DNA of 11,833 bases, from the NCBI GenBank assembly GCA_916720465.1, contig CAKARF010000024.1, positions 1 through 11,833 of the forward strand, written 5' to 3'. Source of the DNA: an uncultured Atopobium sp. Its GTDB lineage: Bacteria > Actinomycetota > Coriobacteriia > Coriobacteriales > Atopobiaceae. Shown piece by piece: positions 6,462-11,833 of this stretch (positions within the stretch are counted from its first letter, which is position 1; each line of letters begins with the position of its first letter). The notes under the pieces are model-generated. The model saw only the letters and a list, made by a program, of their open reading frames with translations, was not told the DNA's origin and did not search any database. A program made the translations under genes and the position numbers.

Positions 6462-6530
6462 GAATTTCTTTCTACTGAGTAACTTTCGGGTATAACTGTA
6501 ACAAACACACCGGACAGAAATTGGTGCTAA

Positions 6531-8189
6531 GTGCCATCCGTACACGCATACTTCAACAAAAAGAATGCTCTCGCCGCAAAAGGCCAGGTAGAGGGCTTGC
6601 GACGTGGTCAGGCTGTCGCGCCCGTCATCCTAATGGTCTCGGGCGGAGCCGACTCGATGGCGCTGCTCCACATGGCGGCAACGGAGCCACTTGACCTCGG
6701 AGATGGCACAGGTCTTACGCTCGTTGCACAAGAGCGCCTGCACGTGCTGCATGTAAACCACCTGCTTCGCGGGGCAGACGCAGACGCTGACCAGCACTTT
6801 GTTCAAGCAACTTGCGACTCGCTGGGCATTCCCTGTACCGTATTGCGCGTGGACGTAGCAAAGCTTGCGCAGGAGCGTGACGGCAACGTGGAAGAAATTG
6901 GTCGTCAGGTGCGGTATGACGCTGCGCGAGAACTCGCTCAAAAGCTTTGCGCTGAGCAGGGGGTTTCTCGCCAGAAGGCAAAGATTTTGACAGCGCACAC
7001 GGCGGACGACCGCGCGGAGACGTTCATGATGAACGTGATGCGCGGGTCTGGCATGAGCGGTCTGGCGTCGATTCCTAGGCACCGCGGGCTGATTTATCGT
7101 CCGCTGCTCGACTACACGCATGACCAGCTCAAAGACTGGCTGAAGGCTCGCGGCCTGGACTGGCACGAGGACGCTACTAACACCGACACCCACTATTTAC
7201 GTGCGTATATGCGATACAACGTGCTCCCTCTTCTGAAGGCGAGAAACCCGATGTTGGTGCAGACGGTGTGCAAAATTGCAGATTTGATGACCGACGAAGA
7301 CGATTATCTTGAGGCGAAGGCTGCTCGCAAGCTGAGGCAGATTACGCTGCGCAAGAGCGAGTCTTCGCTGGTACTTGACGCGTTAAAGCTGAGTTCTACC
7401 GACGTGGTAATTGCTCGTCGCGTGGTAAGGATTGTGGCTAGACAGCTGATTCCCGAGGCTTGGCTAGAGTTCAGGCACGTAGATGCCGTGCTTGAGGCGG
7501 TTGCCGCGGGAGTTGGCGTGGCCAACCTGCCGCAGAACCTTGAGGCGCGTGTTCGCCTGGGCACCGTGACGTTCTCGTTCACGGGTGCCGCGAGGAGTGT
7601 GGGCGCCGCGGGTGCCGTAGGCGCGGTGGGCGCCGCGGGCGCCACAGGTGCTGCGAGGAGCGCGGCTGGTGCTGCGGGCACCGCGGGCGGCAACGAACCC
7701 GCAGGTACAGCGCCTGCTGCAGCAACGTTTGGCGAGCACCTTGCGGTCCCGGGAACGCTGGAGCTGGCAGACGGCCGAGTGCTCTCGGCACGCATTCTCC
7801 CCGTGGAGCACGGCTTTGACGTCGTGTCCTATGCAACCGCGCATAGCCAAGAATGGTTGGGCGAGTCGGTTCTTCTCGACGCGCAGGCCTGTGGGGTAGA
7901 TCCAGTTCACGGCGGCAGCCTGTGGGTTTCGGGACCCGAGGCGGGGGACACCATGCAGCCTCTGGGTATGCATGGGCAGTCAAAAAAGATCTCTGACCTG
8001 CTGGGCGAGGCGGGCGTGCCCGTTGAATCCAGGAGTATGATGCCTATTGTGCGCACAAATATTCGTGGACATGTAGTGTGGGTTGCGGGAATTCGTCCCG
8101 ATGAACGAGTAAAATGTACGCAAGGTACAAAACAGTTGCTAGAATTGAACATCTATTCTGGAAACAAGCCATTTGAGAGGAGCCAGTAA
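6531..8189 (+). CDS. tilS: tRNA(Ile)-lysidine synthetase
   Basis: TilS uses ATP to attach lysine to C34 of the CAU-anticodon tRNA-Ile, changing its decoding from AUG to AUA; the gene is normally essential. The PP-loop SGGADSMALL is at 37-46. HVNHLLRGADADAD, TAHTADDRAETFMMNVMRGSGMSGL and YRPLLDY follow in the family order. The C-terminal TilS_C domain (about 445-545) shows GDTMQPLGMHGQSKKISDLL and VVWVAGIRPDER. At 552 residues it is about 100 longer than usual, mostly from an Ala/Gly-rich insert (residues about 352-398). The start is GTG, directly after an in-frame TAA, with only a weak ribosome site (GGTG). It overlaps hpt by one base (TAATG), so the two are translationally coupled. Confidence 0.95.
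   Translation: MPSVHAYFNKKNALAAKGQVEGLRRGQAVAPVILMVSGGADSMALLHMAATEPLDLGDGTGLTLVAQERLHVLHVNHLLRGADADADQHFVQATCDSLGIPCTVLRVDVAKLAQERDGNVEEIGRQVRYDAARELAQKLCAEQGVSRQKAKILTAHTADDRAETFMMNVMRGSGMSGLASIPRHRGLIYRPLLDYTHDQLKDWLKARGLDWHEDATNTDTHYLRAYMRYNVLPLLKARNPMLVQTVCKIADLMTDEDDYLEAKAARKLRQITLRKSESSLVLDALKLSSTDVVIARRVVRIVARQLIPEAWLEFRHVDAVLEAVAAGVGVANLPQNLEARVRLGTVTFSFTGAARSVGAAGAVGAVGAAGATGAARSAAGAAGTAGGNEPAGTAPAAATFGEHLAVPGTLELADGRVLSARILPVEHGFDVVSYATAHSQEWLGESVLLDAQACGVDPVHGGSLWVSGPEAGDTMQPLGMHGQSKKISDLLGEAGVPVESRSMMPIVRTNIRGHVVWVAGIRPDERVKCTQGTKQLLELNIYSGNKPFERSQ
7584..7725 (+). repeat. Ala/Gly-rich low-complexity insert within tilS
   Basis: Imperfect GCC-GCG-GGT-like codon units encode repeats of GAAG, GAV, GAT and GAAR between the TilS core and its C-terminal domain. 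Base composition is markedly GC-richer than the flanks. Both reading frame and domain order are kept, so it probably acts as a flexible linker. Copy number may vary between strains through replication slippage (inference). Confidence 0.85.
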
Positions 8190-8737
8190 TGGCGGAGCTT
8201 CACCCTGATATTCAGGAGATTCTACTTGACGAGCAGGACATCAAGGACATCGTCAAGAAGGTGGGTGCAGAGATCACGCGTGACTACGCTGACAAGAACC
8301 CCCTGGTCATTGCTGTTCTTCGCGGAGCCGTCGTGTTCATGGCCGACATCATGCGCGCCATTGAATGCCCACTCTCCATCGATTTCATGGCTGTTTCCAG
8401 CTACGGCGACGGTGTTAAGAGCTCTGGCGTCGTGCGCATCGTAAAGGATCTTGACACCAAGATTGAGGGCCGTCACGTCATCATCGTCGAGGACGTCCTG
8501 GACTCCGGCCTGACCCTTTCTTACCTGGTGCGTATGCTCAAGTCTCGTAACCCCGCATCCATTGAGATTGCTGCCTTCCTGGTCAAGGATATTGAGGGCA
8601 AGCGCCCTGCTGTTGACCCTCGTTACGTGGGCACTCACGTACCTGATAAGTTTGTTGTTGGTTACGGTCTGGACTACGCTGAGCGCTATCGCAACCTGCC
8701 ATTTGTTGGCGTTCTGAAGCCTTCCGTTTACGAATAG
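8189..8737 (+). CDS. hpt: Hypoxanthine phosphoribosyltransferase
   Basis: This enzyme salvages hypoxanthine and guanine with PRPP to give IMP and GMP in the cytoplasm. The 182-residue length is normal. Visible blocks are VLRGAVVFMADI (43-54), the SSYGDGVKSSG flap loop (70-80), and the PRPP-binding loop VIIVEDVLDSGLTL (97-110). The late FLVKD block and DYAERYRNLPFVGVL at the end are also typical. The ATG shares one base with the tilS stop, and GAGGAG precedes it within tilS, so expression is coupled to TilS. The tilS-hpt pair is common in Gram-positives and is usually followed by ftsH; here the next gene is an aminotransferase. Confidence 0.96.
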   Translation: MAELHPDIQEILLDEQDIKDIVKKVGAEITRDYADKNPLVIAVLRGAVVFMADIMRAIECPLSIDFMAVSSYGDGVKSSGVVRIVKDLDTKIEGRHVIIVEDVLDSGLTLSYLVRMLKSRNPASIEIAAFLVKDIEGKRPAVDPRYVGTHVPDKFVVGYGLDYAERYRNLPFVGVLKPSVYE

Positions 8738-8789
8738 GATGAGGTTGGGCGGTCAAGCCCGCGGTCAAGTTCGCGGAATCTGCGTTCGG

Positions 8790-8820
8790 ATTGCACAGTT
8801 CACAGCAAAATCTGTGCAAT
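8790..8820 (+). terminator. Stem-loop downstream of hpt, possible terminator
   Basis: Perfect 9-bp arms ATTGCACAG (8790-8798) and CTGTGCAAT (8812-8820) enclose a 13-nt loop, 52 nt after the hpt stop. No T-run follows, only an AT-rich stretch (8821-8848), so termination is possible but not shown. It might instead be an operator. Confidence 0.35.
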
Positions 8821-8849
8821 AGATACAAATTTGTTAAAACTTTTAAAGC

Positions 8850-8879
8850 TTGGGCGAGAAGATCGATTTTCTCGCCCAA
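8850..8879. terminator. GC-rich stem-loop between hpt and aminotransferase
   Basis: TTGGGCGAGAA (8850-8860) pairs perfectly with TTCTCGCCCAA (8869-8879) across 8 nt. It lies 112 nt after hpt and 113 nt before the aminotransferase start. There is no T-run on the plus strand. The arms share GGCGAGAAGA with the palindrome at 11717-11738, so this is probably a recurrent genomic terminator-like or palindromic unit. Confidence 0.5.
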
Positions 8880-8992
8880 TATGCTATCTATCAAAGGTTG
8901 CGCGCGGCTAGACGCGTCACGACAGCAGCTACGGCCTCCGCGCTAACGTTTTACCAGGTAGTTACTGTAGACTTCGAGAGAATCGAGAAACC

Positions 8993-10177
8993 ATGGTCAA
9001 CCAGAAAAGTCTTGCATACGGAGTGGAAAAGTCTTCAATCCGCGAGATTGCAGGCTACGCAGCACAGCGTCGCGCTGAGATTGGCGCTCAGAACGTGTTT
9101 GATTTCTCGATTGGTAACCCTTCCGTACCTGCTCCTGAGGCTGTTCGCACTTCTATCGAGGCTGCCATGCAGCTTCCTCCCCAGCAGGTCCACAGCTACA
9201 CGCCCGCAATCGGTATTCCCCAGGCTAGGGAGGCAATTGCTGCTTCGCTACGACGTCGCTTTGGAGATCACGCAGCTCAGGCAGACGACCTTATCTTGAC
9301 TTGCGGAGCCGCGGCCTCCGTTTCCATGGCACTCAATTCCATTGTTTCCCCAGGTGAAGAGGTTATTGTTATTGCTCCATACTTCCCTGAGTACCGCGTG
9401 TGGATTGACCATGCCGAGGCCACATGTGTTGAGGTTCTGGCTGACGAGAAAACCTTCCAGGTTGACGTGGACGCCGTTTGTGCAGCTCTTACGCCTAAGA
9501 CTCGCGCGGTGATTATCAACTCGCCAAACAACCCTGTTGGCGCCGTGTACACCAGAGAAAACCTGGGCGCATTTGCCGATATGCTTCGCAAACGCTCCGC
9601 TGAGCTGGGCACAGACATCTACGTTATCTCCGATGAGCCTTACCGTGAGATTGTTTTTGGCGATATTGAGGTTCCTTGGGTCCCCGATGTCTACGAGCGC
9701 ACCATTGTGTGCTATTCCTACTCCAAGTCCCTCTCGCTTCCTGGCGAGCGTATCGGTTGGGTGCTGGTACCTGCGTCTAATCCGGAGCAGAAGGAGATTT
9801 ACGCAGCTTGTGCGGGTGCCGCTCGACTGCTGGGCTTTGTATGCGCGCCAGCCCTTTTCCAGCGCGTTATTATCGACTGCGTTGATGAGCCGGCAGATGT
9901 TGAGGCTTATGCAAAGAATCGAGAAGTTCTGACCGAGGGCCTCACCAAGCTTGGTTACGAGTACATCCAGCCTGATGGCGCATTCTACCTGTGGGTTCGT
10001 GCTCCTGGTGGAGACGCTCAGGCGTTTTGCGATGTGGCAAAGCAGTTTGAGTTGCTCCCTGTTCCATCCGACTCGTTCGGCTGCCCAGGCTGGCTGCGCG
10101 TGAGCTACTGCGTTGCGTACCAGACGTGCGTAGATTCGCTTGATGCCTGGGAAAAGGCTCTTGCTGCAATGAAATAA
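8993..10177 (+). CDS. Pyridoxal phosphate-dependent class I/II aminotransferase
   Basis: The 394-residue protein is a fold-type I aminotransferase of the aspartate aminotransferase superfamily. Visible are FSIGNPSVPAPE (38-49), the cofactor-phosphate region CGAAASVSMAL (104-114), SPNNPVG with N180 (177-183), SDEPYREI with D214 and Y217 (213-220), the Schiff-base lysine K245 in SYSKSLSLPGERIGW, and the carboxylate-binding arginine R369 in GWLRVSYC. Set and length are complete, so it should be active in the cytoplasm. The amino donor cannot be fixed from sequence; aspartate, alanine or aromatic amino acids are all possible. ATG 8993 gives the family N-terminus, although its ribosome site is weak. 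It is 255 nt from hpt with stem-loops between, so it is probably transcribed separately. Confidence 0.93.
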   Translation: MVNQKSLAYGVEKSSIREIAGYAAQRRAEIGAQNVFDFSIGNPSVPAPEAVRTSIEAAMQLPPQQVHSYTPAIGIPQAREAIAASLRRRFGDHAAQADDLILTCGAAASVSMALNSIVSPGEEVIVIAPYFPEYRVWIDHAEATCVEVLADEKTFQVDVDAVCAALTPKTRAVIINSPNNPVGAVYTRENLGAFADMLRKRSAELGTDIYVISDEPYREIVFGDIEVPWVPDVYERTIVCYSYSKSLSLPGERIGWVLVPASNPEQKEIYAACAGAARLLGFVCAPALFQRVIIDCVDEPADVEAYAKNREVLTEGLTKLGYEYIQPDGAFYLWVRAPGGDAQAFCDVAKQFELLPVPSDSFGCPGWLRVSYCVAYQTCVDSLDAWEKALAAMK

Positions 10178-10275
10178 GTGCCGCAGGGAGTTCAACGACC
10201 CAACGGCGAGAAGATCACCGGGCAAGAAAGCCGCCCGTCAATGGTGAGAAAACCAACCGACCGCAAATGACAAAG

Positions 10276-10321
10276 TGAACTACCTCCCATTTCTTTGGCA
10301 TAAGAAATGGGAGGCAGTTCA
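10276..10321. repeat. Long palindrome, copy A of a paired repeat
   Basis: TGAACTACCTCCCATTTCTT (10276-10295) pairs with 10302-10321 over 20 bp with a single mismatch and a 6-nt loop. The sequence nearly equals the palindrome at 10689-10738. There is no T-run on either strand. The outer TGAACTGCCTCC resembles the ends of IS3-family (IS150-group) elements, which often begin TGNACTGC-CC; that link is an inference. Confidence 0.85.
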
Positions 10322-10558
10322 TATGCGGGTGATTATGATTCTGCAGCGTGTTAGCGTCGGCTTTTAGGCCTGGCGCACAAAATAGCGCAGCTTTGGTAGG
10401 TTCTGCTAAAGAATCGACATGTTCTTAATCAAGATAGCCAGGCAGCTAGAGGTCGTACTGCTTGATATGCATCTCTATGCATAAACTTAACCTAATATGC
10501 TAGAAAATGAATAGCGAAATATAAAAAATCTAACTATAGGTAAATTCCGCTTCTAGGG

Positions 10559-10689
10559 AACACACCTATGACAGATATTCTGCACAATTGTGGGCATATT
10601 ACACACCTAATGAAGATAATCTGCACGTTTGAGGTATTTTCAGTGTAATGTATACGTCTTTTTGACAGATTATCTGTCATAGGTGTGTT
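10559..10689. mobile_element. 131-bp element with 19-bp terminal inverted repeats (MITE-like)
   Basis: AACACACCTATGACAGATA (10559-10577) is matched perfectly in reverse complement at 10671-10689. Inside, 10602-10626 is a degenerate direct copy of the left end (20 of 25 positions identical to 10561-10585). The right end contains the perfect dyad TGACAGAT-T-ATCTGTCA (10663-10679). No coding frame is present. The build is that of a non-autonomous miniature inverted-repeat element, or of a three-site regulator array. No target duplication is visible; the right end abuts the palindrome starting at 10689. Confidence 0.6.
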
Positions 10690-10738
10690 TTGAACTGCCT
10701 CCTATTTCTCGTGTCCAAGAAATAGGAGGCAGTTCAAA
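10689..10738. repeat. Long palindrome, copy B of a paired repeat
   Basis: Perfect 21-bp arms at 10689-10709 and 10718-10738 enclose the 8-nt loop CGTGTCCA. The arms share TGAACTNCCTCCNATTTCT with copy A at 10276. The right half, TGTCCAAGAAATAGGAGGCA onward, reads like an IS3-family right end placed back to back with a left end. It lies 98 nt beyond the PHP gene stop. It lacks a T-run and shares its last bases with the terminator stem at 10735. Confidence 0.85.
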
Positions 10739-10767
10739 GCCGCGTGAAAACGCGGCTTTGTTTCTTT
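10735..10767 (+). terminator. Intrinsic terminator, plus strand
   Basis: CAAAGCCGCGT (10735-10745) pairs perfectly with ACGCGGCTTTG (10750-10760) across a GAAA tetraloop and is followed by TTTCTTT. The T-run is on the plus side only. The nearest annotated plus-strand gene ends 557 nt upstream, so the terminator serves either long read-through from the aminotransferase or an unannotated transcript in the gap. Confidence 0.75.
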
Positions 10768-10836
10768 GTGCGATGTTGTTGTGAGCTGCAGCCGTTCGAA
10801 TAGCGCGACGCCTTAGTTGCGGTGCTCGTGTCTGAC

Positions 10837-11649
10837 TTAGTATCCCTGCTTAGAAGCCGGAATCTTGGCGTCAGCAATGGTATCCAAAAACGTCTGGGCA
10901 TCGCGGCAAGCCATAAGCTCCTCAGGAAAATCAACCTCTTCAAGCAGCTTAATAACGGAGTGCGCATCAGCAATGCGGGTTGCAATGTGAGCATCGGAGC
11001 CAAAGGAAATCTTACATCCCAGCTCAGCGCAGGTTTCTGCAATCACACGACAACGCTCAATGGCAACCTCACGCTGGCCCTCATCGTGCGTGGCCTCATT
11101 CATTTCAATGAGCTTGCCGCGATCGCGACACTCTCTGACCAGTGCCGGAACATCAAAATCTAAACCACTGCGGCCAAGGTGACCAAGAATTAAAACATGT
11201 GGATTATCCAGCGCATTTACATACATCTGGGTAATTTGCTTCTGTGAGGCACCAGCCGCCCACTGCTTGCTGTGGATACTAGCAACCGCATAATCGCAGG
11301 TACCCAGAATATGCTCGCCAAGAATATGGGGCTGGGGGAGTTTATCGCCATTAATGCCCTGTTCAAACGTAATATCGTAGGCAAATAGATTGCCCTCGAG
11401 GTCAACAATGTCCACTTCAGCGCCATGCAGCAGCCTGACGCCGTACCAGGTTTCTGGCCAAATGGCGGTGTTCATATAGAACTGGAAGTTCTTAATGGTC
11501 TGCTGGTCATACAACATGGACGAGAAGTGGTCGGTGATTCCGAGCAGCTCATAGCCGCGCTCAGAAGCTGCGCGAACGTTCTCTTCAATGGTTGAATAGG
11601 CGTGCCTTGAGTACAGACTATGAGTATGAACGTCGCAAGTAATGCGCAT
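10837..11649 (-). CDS. PHP-domain phosphoesterase, YcdX-like
   Basis: The 270-residue cytoplasmic protein is a PHP-family metal-dependent phosphatase of the YcdX type (usually about 245-270 residues). The trinuclear metal-site residues are visible: H8 and H10 in DVHTHS, H16, D40-H41 in ITDH, H75 and E78 in HGAEVD, H126, H157 in GHLGR, and D219-H221 in GSDAH. The substrate is not known; relatives include YcdX and histidinol-phosphatase-like enzymes. The start ATG has AAAGGAG 7 nt upstream. It lies 101 nt downstream of the exodeoxyribonuclease III gene on the same strand, separated by a palindrome. All key residues are present and the gene looks intact. Confidence 0.92.
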   Translation of the reverse strand: MRITCDVHTHSLYSRHAYSTIEENVRAASERGYELLGITDHFSSMLYDQQTIKNFQFYMNTAIWPETWYGVRLLHGAEVDIVDLEGNLFAYDITFEQGINGDKLPQPHILGEHILGTCDYAVASIHSKQWAAGASQKQITQMYVNALDNPHVLILGHLGRSGLDFDVPALVRECRDRGKLIEMNEATHDEGQREVAIERCRVIAETCAELGCKISFGSDAHIATRIADAHSVIKLLEEVDFPEELMACRDAQTFLDTIADAKIPASKQGY

Positions 11650-11716
11650 GACGTGCTCCTTTGAATCTCAATCGACAACTCTAGTTAATCACGGCCGCTA
11701 CCCTGAGGCAACCCTG

Positions 11717-11738
11717 GCGAGAAGACCGGTCTTCTCGC
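11717..11738. terminator. Perfect 22-bp palindrome between exoDNase III and PHP genes
   Basis: GCGAGAAGACC is followed directly by its exact reverse complement. It lies 12 nt beyond the stop of the minus-strand exodeoxyribonuclease III gene, the right place for a terminator, but no T-run follows on the minus strand. The stem shares GGCGAGAAGA with the stem-loop at 8850-8879. It may be a recurrent terminator-like unit of this genome. Confidence 0.55.
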
Positions 11739-11750
11739 TACCTGCACGGA

Positions 11751-11833
11751 CTACAGCTCAATACTCAGCTCAACGGGGCAGTGGTCGCTGCCGTAGACCT
11801 CGCTCAAGATGGATGCGCTTTTGACCTGCTCAG
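11751..11833 (-). CDS. Exodeoxyribonuclease III, C-terminal end (partial)
   Basis: Only the last 26 codons and stop lie in the window; the gene continues beyond the right edge. The visible end reads EVYGSDHCPVELSIEL. The SDHCPV block is the C-terminal signature of the exonuclease III/AP endonuclease family (xth/exoA), with the catalytic His in SDH. The enzyme acts in base-excision repair, cutting at abasic sites and degrading 3' ends of duplex DNA. The short length limits certainty, but the motif and its position next to the C-terminus are characteristic. Confidence 0.82.
   Translation of the reverse strand, partial: EQVKSASILSEVYGSDHCPVELSIEL

Larger units (their letters stand above)
10178..10836. 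other. 659-bp gene-free region rich in palindromes
   Basis: The region lies between the convergent aminotransferase and PHP genes. No frame above about 30 codons looks coding. It holds two matching long palindromes (10276-10321, 10689-10738), a small element with terminal inverted repeats (10559-10689) and a plus-strand terminator (10735-10767), each listed separately. The AT-rich stretch 10440-10558 contains two ATGCAT palindromes but no promoter I would defend. No tRNA or known small RNA was recognised. It looks like a landing site for small mobile repeats. Confidence 0.6.

Noticed and set aside
7304..7795. 163-codon minus-strand frame opposite tilS
   Set aside because: It is antisense to the GC-rich repeat insert and low in complexity; tilS is unambiguous there.
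9248..10225. 325-codon minus-strand frame opposite the aminotransferase
   Set aside because: It is a shadow of a strongly supported gene and shows no family motifs.
10342..10431. About 29-codon frame ending GSAKESTCS in the 10.3-kb gap
   Set aside because: Too short, no ribosome site and no family I can name; not reported as a gene.

Overview
The window looks like a chromosomal segment of a coriobacterial actinobacterium, probably Atopobiaceae (Lancefieldella/Atopobium/Olsenella type). This is inferred from the style of the protein sequences and the mix of housekeeping genes; no rRNA or other marker is present to prove it. The window splits into a patchwork accessory half (about 1-4900) and an orderly housekeeping half (about 4920-11833).

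Accessory half. The left edge is the decayed 3' end of an IS30-family transposase (1-189). A minus-strand AAA ATPase with a DUF4143 C-terminus follows (416-1702). Its upstream region carries four 12-bp direct repeats at an exact 23-bp period (1768-1848). Divergent from it runs a TetR-family regulator (2032-2667) with its own -10 box and a dyad operator candidate, then an HsmA-family membrane protein (2805-3269; HsmA is a heme-binding oxidative-stress protein in Clostridioides difficile), then a flavodoxin cut off after about 40 codons (3342-3461). Convergent to these are a calcineurin-like metallophosphoesterase (3493-4353) and, just upstream of it, a YafQ-type toxin with no visible antitoxin (4385-4675). 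Where the antitoxin would be expected there is instead a repeat cluster: one inverted and three direct 21-nt copies, the direct ones at an exact 31-bp period (4752-4870).

Housekeeping half. On the minus strand lie a C-terminally anchored membrane protein of unknown function (4923-5486) and a WalJ/YycJ-type metallo-beta-lactamase-fold hydrolase (5619-6461). Divergent from the latter is a translationally coupled tilS-hpt pair (6531-8189 and 8189-8737), for tRNA-Ile lysidine synthesis and purine salvage, then a PLP-dependent class I/II aminotransferase (8993-10177). TilS carries an unusual Ala/Gly-rich insert between its core and its C-terminal domain. The right end holds, on the minus strand, a YcdX-like PHP phosphoesterase (10837-11649) and the last 26 codons of an exodeoxyribonuclease III (11751 to the window edge).

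The 659-bp gap 10178-10836 contains no convincing gene but is dense in structure: two near-identical long palindromes, a 131-bp element with perfect 19-bp terminal inverted repeats, and a clean plus-strand intrinsic terminator. I see no rRNA, tRNA or CRISPR array. The least explained structures are the 23-bp-period array, the 31-bp-period repeat cluster and the small inverted-repeat element. The TetR-HsmA-flavodoxin remnant is the best candidate for a functional variant of a known heme-response system.
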